Source: an uncultured Clostridia bacterium
GTDB taxonomy: Bacteria; Bacillota; Clostridia; TANB77; CAG-508
Assembly: GCA_934140005.1 (NCBI GenBank)
Contig: CAKPBB010000003.1
Span: 1-64,000, forward strand
Direction: 5' to 3'
DNA length: 64,000 nt
Both the position numbers and the translations under genes were made by a program. Positions 35,934 through 44,649 of the stretch are shown here, one piece after another; within the stretch, counting starts at the first letter, position 1, and each line of letters opens with the position of its first letter. The notes under the pieces are model-generated. The model saw nothing but the letters and a program-made list of their open reading frames with translations, did no database searches and had not been told where the DNA came from.

Positions 35934-38714
35934 TTATGCATTCTTTCCGCAACAATTCTTGTACTTTTTGCCACTTCCACATGGACATGGGTCGTTTCTG
36001 CCAACTTTTGGTCCATCATTTTTTATTGGTTGTGCTTTTTCATTTGAAGATTTGTTTGGAACTGTTTCACCTTCAATATTCATTCCATCTATTGCACTTC
36101 TATCCATTGATGCAGATGTTATACTAACAGCACTCTTTCTTTCTGCAGTTTTTTCTTGTTTTCTAACATGTAACATAATCTTTGCAACTTCTAGTTTGAT
36201 TTGAGCAATCATCTCATCAAACATTTCGCCACCTTCGATTCTATATTGAACAACAGGATCTTTTTGACCATAAGCTCTTAAGCCTATACCATTTTTTAAT
36301 TCATCCATATTATCAATATGATCCATCCATTTGTTATCTACAACTTTCAATAAAACAACTCTTTCAAGTTCTCTTATTGGTTCGCCAATGCTTGCTTCTT
36401 TTTGTTCATAAGCAGTTAATACTTTTCCTTGTAATTCTTCAAGTAAATCTTTTACATGTATTTTTTCTTCTTTTAAAGCCTCAACATCTGTAATAACAAA
36501 GTTTGCAAATATTTCATTTGCTAAAGTTTCTCTATTGATTGAATTATCTTCAATTTCTGGTCTATATGTTTCTACAAACATTTCAACTGATTCATTAAGC
36601 ATTGATATAATGTTATCACGAATGTTTTCACCATCTAAAACTTTTCTTCTTTCAGAATAAATTATATCTCTTTGAACATTCATTACATCATCATAGCTTA
36701 AAATATGTTTACGAATTGAGAAGTTTCTACCTTCAACTTTACTTTGTGCTGTTTCAATTGTTTTTGCAACTAATTTAACTTCAATAGGTAAATCTTCTGG
36801 TAAATTTCCTCTCTCAAAAATATTTGTGATCATATCACCACCAAATATTTTTAATAGATTATCATCAAGTGCAAGATAAAATCTAGTTTCACCTGGATCT
36901 CCTTGACGACCACTACGTCCTCTTAACTGATTATCAATTCTTCTTGACTCATGACGTTCTGTACCTATAATTTTTAAACCACCTGCTGCAATAACTTTCT
37001 CTTTTTCTTCTTTTATTTCTTTATCGTATTTTTCTTCTAGTTCTTTAAATTTCTTTCTTGCTTCTAGTATTTCTTCATCCTTTGTTTCATTAAAAGCTGT
37101 TGCTTGAACAATAAGTTCTTCGCTATATTTTAGTTTTCTCATTTCTTGTTTAGCTAAATATTCACTATTTCCACCAAGCATAATATCAGTACCACGACCA
37201 GCCATATTAGTTGCAATAGTAATTGCATTAAACTTACCAGCTTGTGCAATGATTTCAGCTTCTTTTTCATGATTTTTAGCATTTAAAACTTCGTGCTTTA
37301 AGCCTTCTTTATCTAATAATTTACTTAATTTCTCAGATTTATCAATTGAAACAGTACCAACTAATATTGGTTGACCTTTGCTATGAGCTTCTTTTATATC
37401 AGCTATGATTGCTCTATATTTAGCAGCTTCATTTTTATAAATAATATCTGTTAAATCTTTTCTAATTAAAGGTTTGTTTGTAGGTATTTCAATAACATCT
37501 AAGTTATAAATTTCTTTAAATTCTGCTTCTTCTGTCATTGCAGTACCTGTCATACCAGAAAGTTTTTCATACATTCTAAAGTAATTTTGATATGTAATAG
37601 TAGCTAAAGTTTTTGATTCATCAGCAATTTTAACATTTTCCTTAGCTTCAATTGCTTGATGTAAACCATCACTATATCTTCTACCATACATTATACGACC
37701 TGTGAACTCATCTACTATTAAAACTTCTCCATCTTTAACGATATAATCAATATCTTTCTTCTTTACACCATGAGCATGTAATGCTTGATTTATATTATGG
37801 ACTAAATCTGAGTTTTCCAAATCGTTTAAATTTTCAACGCCAAAGAATGATTCTGCTTTCTTTGTACCTTTTTGAGTTAAAGTTGCTGATTTAGCTTTTA
37901 AGTCTACTATGTAATCATAATTTTCATTATCTTCTGCTTGATCAACATCTTTTGTATCTTCTTCAATTATAACTTTTGGTGTTAATTTTCTAACAAAAGA
38001 ATCTGCTTTTTTATATAAATCTGAAGATTTATTTGCTCTTCCTGAAATAATAAGTGGTGTTCTTGCTTCATCTATTAAAATACTATCTATCTCATCAACG
38101 ATAGCATAATTTAATCCTCTTTGTACCATATCTTCTTTGCGGATAACCATATTATCTCTTAAATAGTCAAAACCATATTCACTATTTGTACCATAAGTTA
38201 CGTCTGCATTATACGCTTGTCTTTTTGCTACTGGATCCATTCTACTTAGAATTAAGCCAACACTTAGTCCTAAAAATCTGTATACTTTTCCCATCCAGTC
38301 ACTATCTCTTTTTGCTAAGTATTCGTTAACAGTAACAACATGTACGCCTTTACCTGTTAAAGCATTTAAGTAAACTGGTAATGTAGCAACTAAAGTTTTT
38401 CCTTCACCAGTTTTCATTTCTGAAATTCTACCTTGGTGAAGTATAATACCACCTATCAATTGTACATCAAAGTGTCTCATTCCTAATACTCTTTTTGATG
38501 CCTCTCTAACTACTGCAAAAGCTTCTGGTAAAATATCATCTAATGTTTTTCCATTTGCTAATTGTTCTTTAAAATAATTTGTTTTATCTGCCAATTCTTT
38601 ATCTGATAATTTTTCCATTTCTGGTTCTAAACTATTGATTTTTTCTACTATTGGCATTACTCTTTTTACTTCTTTTTCACTATATGTTCCAAAAATTTTT
38701 TTAAATAATCCCAT
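35934..38714 (-). CDS. secA: Preprotein translocase ATPase SecA
   Basis: A protein of 926 residues. It has [25 protein letters not shown] with the Walker A (about 85-105), the DEAD-like motif [20 protein letters not shown], the PPXD, helical scaffold and wing domains, and the second ATPase half with [12 protein letters not shown]. It ends with the zinc motif [16 protein letters not shown], which binds SecB or ribosomes in other species. It drives exported proteins through SecYEG. A good AGGAGG site precedes the ATG. Confidence 0.97.
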   Translation of the reverse strand: MGLFKKIFGTYSEKEVKRVMPIVEKINSLEPEMEKLSDKELADKTNYFKEQLANGKTLDDILPEAFAVVREASKRVLGMRHFDVQLIGGIILHQGRISEMKTGEGKTLVATLPVYLNALTGKGVHVVTVNEYLAKRDSDWMGKVYRFLGLSVGLILSRMDPVAKRQAYNADVTYGTNSEYGFDYLRDNMVIRKEDMVQRGLNYAIVDEIDSILIDEARTPLIISGRANKSSDLYKKADSFVRKLTPKVIIEEDTKDVDQAEDNENYDYIVDLKAKSATLTQKGTKKAESFFGVENLNDLENSDLVHNINQALHAHGVKKKDIDYIVKDGEVLIVDEFTGRIMYGRRYSDGLHQAIEAKENVKIADESKTLATITYQNYFRMYEKLSGMTGTAMTEEAEFKEIYNLDVIEIPTNKPLIRKDLTDIIYKNEAAKYRAIIADIKEAHSKGQPILVGTVSIDKSEKLSKLLDKEGLKHEVLNAKNHEKEAEIIAQAGKFNAITIATNMAGRGTDIMLGGNSEYLAKQEMRKLKYSEELIVQATAFNETKDEEILEARKKFKELEEKYDKEIKEEKEKVIAAGGLKIIGTERHESRRIDNQLRGRSGRQGDPGETRFYLALDDNLLKIFGGDMITNIFERGNLPEDLPIEVKLVAKTIETAQSKVEGRNFSIRKHILSYDDVMNVQRDIIYSERRKVLDGENIRDNIISMLNESVEMFVETYRPEIEDNSINRETLANEIFANFVITDVEALKEEKIHVKDLLEELQGKVLTAYEQKEASIGEPIRELERVVLLKVVDNKWMDHIDNMDELKNGIGLRAYGQKDPVVQYRIEGGEMFDEMIAQIKLEVAKIMLHVRKQEKTAERKSAVSITSASMDRSAIDGMNIEGETVPNKSSNEKAQPIKNDGPKVGRNDPCPCGSGKKYKNCCGKNA

Positions 38715-38888
38715 TTAAAAGCCTCCTAAAGTTATCTGCAAATCCTTTGTAAAATTTGTCTTATAAACTATATCATTAAATAACGCAAATTGCAAGTTTT
38801 AGAAATAATCTTTTTGGTAATAATTTTTCACATTTTTTACTAATTTTATTAAATTTTATGTATAAATATTTAAAAATAATCTTTCATA

Positions 38889-38926
38889 AAAAAGAAAACT
38901 CCCACTCAGCCAAGTTGCCAAATGGG
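38889..38926 (-). terminator. Weak hairpin terminator of the 59-residue membrane-protein islet
   Basis: CCCA/TGGG encloses a loop with short internal pairing, followed by TTTTCTTTTTT on the minus strand. It is the weakest of the islet terminators. Confidence 0.5.
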
Positions 38927-38954
38927 ATAAAAGAAAAATTCTTTTTGATTGTGC

Positions 38955-39134
38955 TTAGAGAATCCAAGTCACCCAAGTAAGTCCAATAAGCACAATGGTT
39001 ACTAGAAGCAACCACTTTTCGTTTTTGCTACCATAGTAATACTTACCAAACAGCAAGCCTGCCAAGATACCAAAAACAATGCACCATACGAACACCAGAC
39101 TAACGTGAGTAGCTGCAAGATCATTAAAAATCAT
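38955..39134 (-). CDS. Small two-span membrane protein, 59 residues
   Basis: ATG at 39134 after GGAG, TAA at 38955. Two membrane helices (about 10-29, VSLVFVWCIVFGILAGLLFG, and 41-59, WLLLVTIVLIGLTWVTWIL) flank a short Tyr/Lys-rich loop (KYYYGSKNEK). No family is recognised. I counted 70 G+C in 180 bases (39%). It lies between secA and a DUF1980-like gene with its own promoter. Its size recalls holin-like or accessory membrane peptides, but nothing else supports that. Confidence 0.65.
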   Translation of the reverse strand: MIFNDLAATHVSLVFVWCIVFGILAGLLFGKYYYGSKNEKWLLLVTIVLIGLTWVTWIL

Positions 39135-39202
39135 TTTAATCTCCTTTTTTTCGTAGCTTTATTGAAAAAAATATGCTACATGAACCAATCAAATACATTT
39201 AT

Positions 39203-39231
39203 ATTATATCACAGTTTATGTTAACTGTCAA
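39203..39231 (-). promoter_or_regulatory. Promoter of the 59-residue membrane protein gene
   Basis: Consensus TTGACA, 17-bp spacer, TATAAT with TGA before it. A second TTGACA lies about 25 bases upstream. The leader is about 65 bases. Confidence 0.8.
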
Positions 39232-39341
39232 AAAGTTGTTAAAGTTTTGTCAAAAGGTAGAATTAAAAAATAAAAATCTTTATCATAATTTTGTTTCTTT
39301 ATCATACACTTTACTAACTTTAATATAAAAAGGTGGTTTAT

Positions 39342-39899
39342 ATGTTTGTTTTCAATTTTAAATTAAAAAAATCAAATATTGCAAAAATTCTTTTAGCGTT
39401 ATTCGCTATATTTTGCATCATTTTATGCTGTATTGCAGTAAGCAAAATGCTAAAAAATATTACCAAGGAAAATACATTTGTAGACAGCAATTGTCTACCT
39501 TCTAATGATGTTGCAACACTTACTGAAAAAAATTATACAAATATTTTAAAAATGGTCCATGATGATTTAAATACATATGTTGGTCAGCAAATTTGCTTTA
39601 CTGGTTATATTTATCGTGTGCCAGATATAAAAGAAAATCAGTTTATCCTAGCCAGAGACATGTACATAGATTCTAATCATTTGCAATCCGTCATAGTTGG
39701 TTTCTTATGCAGTTTAGATAATGCTAAAGACTTCCAAAATGGTGATTGGGTTAAATTAACTGGTACAATAGAAAAAGGAGAATACTTTGGTGAAATTCCA
39801 ATTTTGAAAGTCTCAAAAATAGAAAAAACTTCAGTTCCTGAAAATAAATTCGTAGAGCAACCAGATGATGCTTATGTTCCAACTGCTGCAATATACTAA
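39342..39899 (+). CDS. Membrane-anchored DUF1980/TIGR03943-like protein
   Basis: A protein of 185 residues from the ATG at 39342, which follows AAGGTGG; a GTG nine bases upstream overlaps that site. One membrane helix (about 15-35) precedes an outer domain. This has YVGQQICFTGYIYRVPDIKENQFILARDMY, then GDWVKLTGTIEKG and the ending PDDAYVPTA, close to the C-terminal half of YcgQ-type (TIGR03943) proteins, which work with YcgR permeases. The permease half and partner are not in the window. The Cys in LLCCIA or in SNCLP might allow lipid attachment, but no clear lipobox is present. Confidence 0.6.
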   Translation: MFVFNFKLKKSNIAKILLALFAIFCIILCCIAVSKMLKNITKENTFVDSNCLPSNDVATLTEKNYTNILKMVHDDLNTYVGQQICFTGYIYRVPDIKENQFILARDMYIDSNHLQSVIVGFLCSLDNAKDFQNGDWVKLTGTIEKGEYFGEIPILKVSKIEKTSVPENKFVEQPDDAYVPTAAIY

Positions 39900-39901
39900 T
39901 A

Positions 39902-40984
39902 TTATTCCATTATAGATTTTACAATTCCTTTATCTATACTACTTGCAAAAATGTTTTTTATTATAACCAAAACAATTGGTCCTATTAACATTCCAATTAT
40001 TCCTACTAATTTAAAACCGGTATACATTGCAAGTAGTGTAAATATTGGATGAATTCCAATTTTATTACTTACTAATTTTGGCTCTAGCATTTGTCTTATC
40101 ACAACTATTAAAATATATAATCCTAATAACGATAAAGCTAAGCTATTATTAGCATTCAAAAATTCAATTGTTATCCATGGTATAAAAATAGTTCCAGCAC
40201 CAAGTATTGGCAGAGCATCTATAAATCCTATAAACAAAGACATTAAAAATGGATATTCAATTTTCATTCCAATTAAAAACAATAAATTTAGTCCTATAGT
40301 AACAATTATAAAAGTAATCAATATTAGTGTAGCTTCTGCTTTCAAATAATTTCCTAATACTGAAAGTATTTCAGACAAATGTGTTCTCATCTTCCCTACC
40401 CATTTTCTTGGAATATGATGTTCCATTCTATCTAATATATAAATTTTATCTGAACTAATAAAATAAGTTGCGAGTATAGTAATTACAAAATATATAAACA
40501 CAGTTGGAATAGAACTAATTGATTGTAAAATTTTATTCATATAGTCCTTTAAAAGTATTGCTAAATTATTCAATATTTCAGTAACACCATTTTGCAATAA
40601 ATTATTTATACTTTCAGAAAAATTAAATTGCTCAAACCAACTCCATAAATTCTGAATAAAATTCATAATTTTATCTACATATAAATTCATTCCACTTAAA
40701 AATCCACTTATTTCATTTATTAAAGTAACAATTCCCCATATCAAAAATACTGAAATCACAACAAATACTAAAACAAGAACAATTATACTGCTAGCCTTTC
40801 GTGAAAGATTTGTTTTTCTTTTAATAAACTTTATTATTGGTTCTATCAATGCAGATATTATGTATCCAATTAAAAATGGAATATAAAATAACACTAGTTT
40901 TAAACCTAAATAAAAAGCCAATAATCCAGTTAACATTATAATACAATTTTTTATAATTTTAGTATATTCATATTTTGAATTCAT
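39902..40984 (-). CDS. AI-2E/YtvI-type multispan membrane protein
   Basis: A protein of 360 residues with about eight membrane helices and the family stretch FIDALPILGAGTIFIPW (about 255-271) plus RQMLEPKLVSNKIGIHP. The AI-2E exporter family includes YtvI, a sporulation membrane protein in Clostridia and Bacillus, and sodium-proton or AI-2 exporters. The sporulation context makes YtvI likely, but the two cannot be separated by eye. A GGAGGAAGG site precedes the ATG. Confidence 0.8.
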   Translation of the reverse strand: MNSKYEYTKIIKNCIIMLTGLLAFYLGLKLVLFYIPFLIGYIISALIEPIIKFIKRKTNLSRKASSIIVLVLVFVVISVFLIWGIVTLINEISGFLSGMNLYVDKIMNFIQNLWSWFEQFNFSESINNLLQNGVTEILNNLAILLKDYMNKILQSISSIPTVFIYFVITILATYFISSDKIYILDRMEHHIPRKWVGKMRTHLSEILSVLGNYLKAEATLILITFIIVTIGLNLLFLIGMKIEYPFLMSLFIGFIDALPILGAGTIFIPWITIEFLNANNSLALSLLGLYILIVVIRQMLEPKLVSNKIGIHPIFTLLAMYTGFKLVGIIGMLIGPIVLVIIKNIFASSIDKGIVKSIME

Positions 40985-41050
40985 GAACCTTCCTCCAAAA
41001 CCATTCTATAATGTTTATCATACACTTTTTGATATAAAAACATACATAAA

Positions 41051-41099
41051 AAACAGACTTTAATAAAATTTGTTTTTCAAAATTTATCAAAGCCTGTTT
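41051..41099 (-). terminator. Terminator of the CBS gene
   Basis: A long imperfect stem AAACAG-CTTT/AAAG-CTGTTT with A/T-rich inner pairing, 29 bases past the stop. Confidence 0.65.
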
Positions 41100-41127
41100 C
41101 ATTAGTAACTCCTATTATTTTTATACA

Positions 41128-41556
41128 CTAAAAATTATGGCAACCGCAAATGTCTTCAAAAGTTTTTCCTACACACTCACAAGAAATATCCTCTTGTTGA
41201 GCTATATCACCTATAGTTAAAACTCCAATAACTTTTCCATTTTCCAAAACTGGTAATCTACGAACTTGATTATTTGCCATAATATCAGCAGCTGCTTTTA
41301 CATCTGTATCAGCAGTTGTTTTGATTACATTTATAGTCATAATATCTGAAAGTTTTGTAGTATTACAATCTTTATTATGAGCTACTGCTCTTGTTATAAT
41401 GTCTCTATCAGTTACAAAGCCTACACATTTGTCCTCTGATGAACAGATTGGTAAACAACCTATTTGATTTGAATTCATCAATTTAGCTGCTTCTGCAACA
41501 CTTGTTTCTGGTGATGCTTTTACCAAATTATTACACATACAATCTTTTACTCTCAT
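41128..41556 (-). CDS. CBS-domain protein with Cys-rich tail
   Basis: A protein of 142 residues from the ATG at 41556 (GGAGG site, 5 bases); a TTG upstream is the wrong start. Two CBS domains (about 3-55 and 68-120) each contain the VTDRDI/LTIGDI strand that binds adenosine ligands. The tail reads CECVGKTFEDICGCHNF, with four Cys and a His that could bind a metal. Stand-alone CBS pairs sense energy state and adjust a partner. The partner is unknown. Confidence 0.85.
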   Translation of the reverse strand: MRVKDCMCNNLVKASPETSVAEAAKLMNSNQIGCLPICSSEDKCVGFVTDRDIITRAVAHNKDCNTTKLSDIMTINVIKTTADTDVKAAADIMANNQVRRLPVLENGKVIGVLTIGDIAQQEDISCECVGKTFEDICGCHNF

Positions 41557-41684
41557 GCCAACCTCCAATTTTTAATATTATAGAGAAAACAATATTAAAA
41601 GTTTTCTTTAATAAAAATATTATGCTATTTTTTCGAAAACCTTATTCAATATATCTTCTTTTTTCAATATTTGCATAAAAAGAA

Positions 41685-41735
41685 AAAGTTAGATATTTTC
41701 AAGATACTTTTATATTATCTCAAATATCTAACTTT
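41685..41735 (-). terminator. Terminator of murD
   Basis: A perfect 14-bp stem AAAGTTAGATATTT and its complement with a 23-base loop, 19 bases past the stop. Confidence 0.85.
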
Positions 41736-41753
41736 CAAATAAATTATATATTT

Positions 41754-43184
41754 TTATGCTTTTTCATTTACTAATTTCTTAAATTGATTTCCTCTATCTG
41801 CAAAATTTTTGAACATATCAAAACTTGCACTTGCTGGTGAAAATAAAACTACATCTCCAGATTTTGCCAATCTTTTTGCTAACATAATTGTTTGCTCTAA
41901 AGTCTGACATTTATAAATATTAACTTTCTTTGTAGATTTTTCCATTTCATCTAATACAGCATTTTCGATTTTATCTGCTGTTTGACCAATTAAAATCAAT
42001 TCTTTACAATTATCTAAAATAGGTTTTGCAAGTGGTGCATAATCCAAATTTTTATCATATCCACCTGCTATCAAAATAATATTTCTAAGTGCAAATGAAT
42101 TCAAGCCAACTATAGTTCTTGTTGGGCTAGAAGAGGCTGAATCATTATACCATTTTACTCTATTTTCGGTTTCTTTAACTAATTCAATTCTATGTTCAAC
42201 ACCTTTAAATTCTGAAATTGTTTTAACAGCTGTTTCAACATCTACAAAGTCTTTTGTAGCAGCTAATACTGCACAAATATTTTCAGCATTATGTTTTCCT
42301 TTTAATATAATATTTTTTGTATCTAAAATATGACTTCTTAATCCATTTTGGCAAAACTTTATTTTTCCATCATCAACAATATATCCATTTTCAAGTTTTT
42401 CTTTACTACTAAAATATATTACTCTACTATTTGCAATTTTTCCACATTTTCTTGTTATTTCATTATCATAATTTAGTATTACAACCTCTTCTGGCTTTTG
42501 ATATTTAAAAATATTTTGTTTTGCTTCTATATATTCTTCCATTGAACTATGAATATTTAAGTGATTTGGTGTAATATTTGTTATTACAGATACATTTGGA
42601 CTTATTTTCATATTCATCAATTGAAAACTACTTAATTCTAATACAACAAAATCATCTGGTGTCATTTCTGCTATTCTAGTAAATAAAGGATATCCAATAT
42701 TTCCTCCTAAAAATACTTTCTTTCCACCAGCTTCCAAAACTTTTGAAATTAAAGTTGTAGTAGTTGTTTTTCCATCACTACCAGTTACACCAATAACTTT
42801 ACTTGGTGTAAGTTCCAAAACCATTTCAACTTCTGTTGTAACAATTGCACCTCTTTCAGCTTCTTTTGCTAATTCTGGAACTGTTGGTAAGCAACTTGGT
42901 GAACGAAAAATAATATCAAATCCTTGTAGTTTTCTTAAATAATCTTTTCCAAATGAAAAATTCATTCCATAGTCTATTATTTGGTTGATTAAATTATTAT
43001 CTATTTTATCAATTTCTTTGTTATCAAAAACTGTAACATTTGCTTTCAATTTGTGTAAATATTCTATTAGTGGTAAGTTACTAACACCTAAACCAATAAC
43101 AGCCACTTTACTTTTCTTTAAATAATTGTTAAACTCTTCTAATTTCTCATTTTTATATGAATTTTCTAATGTACTATTTTCCAT
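41754..43184 (-). CDS. murD: UDP-N-acetylmuramoyl-L-alanine:D-glutamate ligase
   Basis: A protein of 476 residues counted from the ATG at 43184, which has an AGGAAG site; an ATG 24 bases upstream is possible. It has the nucleotide-binding start VAVIGLGVSNLPLI, Walker A GVTGSDGKTTTT (about 115), NITPNHLNIH and the carbamoylated-Lys region, then YNDSASSSPT. It adds D-glutamate to UDP-MurNAc-L-Ala in the cytoplasm, an early step of peptidoglycan synthesis. It stands apart from the usual mur cluster here, next to cmk. Confidence 0.95.
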   Translation of the reverse strand: MENSTLENSYKNEKLEEFNNYLKKSKVAVIGLGVSNLPLIEYLHKLKANVTVFDNKEIDKIDNNLINQIIDYGMNFSFGKDYLRKLQGFDIIFRSPSCLPTVPELAKEAERGAIVTTEVEMVLELTPSKVIGVTGSDGKTTTTTLISKVLEAGGKKVFLGGNIGYPLFTRIAEMTPDDFVVLELSSFQLMNMKISPNVSVITNITPNHLNIHSSMEEYIEAKQNIFKYQKPEEVVILNYDNEITRKCGKIANSRVIYFSSKEKLENGYIVDDGKIKFCQNGLRSHILDTKNIILKGKHNAENICAVLAATKDFVDVETAVKTISEFKGVEHRIELVKETENRVKWYNDSASSSPTRTIVGLNSFALRNIILIAGGYDKNLDYAPLAKPILDNCKELILIGQTADKIENAVLDEMEKSTKKVNIYKCQTLEQTIMLAKRLAKSGDVVLFSPASASFDMFKNFADRGNQFKKLVNEKA

Positions 43185-43250
43185 AATAGTATAAACACTT
43201 CCTTTCATCTTTTGAAAATATTATGTAAGTATATAAACATTAGTAAACTT

Positions 43251-43952
43251 TTAACACATTTCTTCAGGCACTTTTAAATTTGACATATCTATATTTGCTA
43301 ATAAAAACTTTGTAGATTGTTCTACACTTTTACAATTAGTTACATCTATTGTTATTGTACCATCAGATAGTTCATAAAATCCTGCCTCTTCTTGTAATTT
43401 GTCACGCATTTCTATATTTTTTCTAATTTCCTCATCTGATTCTTCATTATGATATTGTGCACATTTTCTTTTTACTCTTTCATCTAAATCTGCAACTACA
43501 AAAAAATGATAATCAGTATCTGGATATATTTTCATAATACTTCTTCCAGAAATAATAACATTATAATATTTTTTTAAGTCATCAATAAGCTCTCTTGCAA
43601 AAGCAAATAATTGCTTATTATCAGCTTTTCCGCCAACAGTTGAAACAGCTAAAGAAACATCTTTTGATTGTAGTAATTCTTCATCTATTTTTTTATTTCC
43701 AATATATATAATTGTTTCATTATCTTCTATTTTCAAATTGATATTAAATAAATCCATCATTTCTTTAATATCCAAATTTTTGTTTGTTTTCTTTAAATCT
43801 TCTATATTTTTTCCATTTTGCATTATTGCATAAACTATTGCTCTATATAAATTTCCACCATTTAAGAGTACAGTATTAGGTAATTCTTTTATAAGTTCTC
43901 TACATATACTAGTCTTTCCGGCTCCAACCAAGCCTTCTATTCCTATAACCAT
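43251..43952 (-). CDS. cmk: Cytidylate kinase-like nucleoside monophosphate kinase
   Basis: A protein of 233 residues with P-loop GLVGAGKTS (about 7-15), then NGGNLYRAIVYAI in place of the DSGAMYRA motif of classical CMP kinase, VGGKADN, and IISGRSIMKIYPDTDYHFFVVADLDERVKRK, which follows the GRDIGTVVFPDA pattern of Cmk. It should phosphorylate CMP or dCMP, although changes in the substrate motif leave room for another nucleotide. No second cmk is in view. It lies 66 bases upstream of murD in the same direction. Confidence 0.7.
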   Translation of the reverse strand: MVIGIEGLVGAGKTSICRELIKELPNTVLLNGGNLYRAIVYAIMQNGKNIEDLKKTNKNLDIKEMMDLFNINLKIEDNETIIYIGNKKIDEELLQSKDVSLAVSTVGGKADNKQLFAFARELIDDLKKYYNVIISGRSIMKIYPDTDYHFFVVADLDERVKRKCAQYHNEESDEEIRKNIEMRDKLQEEAGFYELSDGTITIDVTNCKSVEQSTKFLLANIDMSNLKVPEEMC

Positions 43953-44059
43953 TTATTATCCCCTTCTAACATTATATTATTTTACGAAAGTATTGTATCA
44001 TTTTATAAAGTGTTTTTCAAGTATGATGAATTATTAAAAATGGCTATTTTGAAGTATTA

Positions 44060-44081
44060 TTTGAATTTCAGCAAATTCAAA
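44060..44081. promoter_or_regulatory. Inverted repeat upstream of the 16-residue ORF
   Basis: TTTGAATTT-CAGC-AAATTCAAA, a perfect 9-bp repeat with a 4-base centre, 60 bases before the strong ribosome site at 44129. It fits an operator for a dimeric regulator. Confidence 0.35.
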
Positions 44082-44141
44082 TGAATATTTTTTTCATTAT
44101 CAGACATAATAGTTATAGAATTATTCAAGGAGGTGTTGAAA

Positions 44142-44192
44142 ATGTCTAAAAGGAAAAAACAAAGTAAAGAAAGAACAACTGATGAAGACTAG
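44142..44192 (+). CDS. Tiny ORF, 16 residues, with a strong ribosome site
   Basis: ATG at 44142, TAG at 44190-44192, preceded by AAGGAGGTG at ideal distance. The product MSKRKKQSKERTTDED is basic then acidic. It could be a regulatory or leader peptide for the RNA that runs to the hairpin at 44352-44400. The GTAGTACT/AGTACTAC arms near 44215-44273 could fold in the same RNA. A chance match to the ribosome site is possible. Confidence 0.4.
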   Translation: MSKRKKQSKERTTDED

Positions 44193-44351
44193 TTAGCAAT
44201 ACCAAAAAATTTTCAGTAGTACTTTATAGAGCTTAATTTATATAAATTATTGTTGTATTTAGTACTACATTCTAGGCGAAATATTTTGCTAAAATCATTC
44301 AATATAAATTTAATTAAATTTAGTTAAGAGAAGTATTTACTCTCTATAAAG

Positions 44352-44400
44352 AGAAGAGGCTATTCGGTAATAAAAACCAAATCTCCTCTTCTTTCTTTTA
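44352..44400 (+). terminator. Hairpin with T-rich tail
   Basis: AGAAGAGG/CCTCTTCT with a 25-base loop, followed on the plus strand by TTCTTTTA. It would end an RNA that starts near the 16-residue ORF. Confidence 0.55.
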
Positions 44401-44439
44401 TATAATCAATTTTAATTTTTTCAATAGGTATACTATAAA

Positions 44440-44598
44440 TTATTTATTATCTTTATTTCCAGAAATTTCATATTCTCTTTTTGCTTTATATGCTTTCATT
44501 CTTTCTTCATTTATTGAACTTGATTTCTTTTCTTCTAAATCTTCTTGCTTACTTTTACTGTTAAATATATTGTAAATAGATTTTATAATATTTTTCAT
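44440..44598 (-). CDS. Small charged protein, 52 residues
   Basis: ATG at 44598 follows GGGGGA; an ATG 24 bases upstream has no site. The product is hydrophilic and mostly helical: a Lys/Asn start (MKNIIKSIYNIFNSKSKQEDLEEKK), then SSSINEERMKAYKAKREYEISGNKDNK. No family is recognised. It lies 27 bases upstream of... the uvrA stop in the antisense-free gap, that is, downstream of uvrA on the same strand, so it may be a late gene of that transcript. Confidence 0.5.
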   Translation of the reverse strand: MKNIIKSIYNIFNSKSKQEDLEEKKSSSINEERMKAYKAKREYEISGNKDNK

Positions 44599-44649
44599 AT
44601 TTTCCCCCACAAACTTTTTCATATTTTAACTTTTATAAATTTTCATTGC

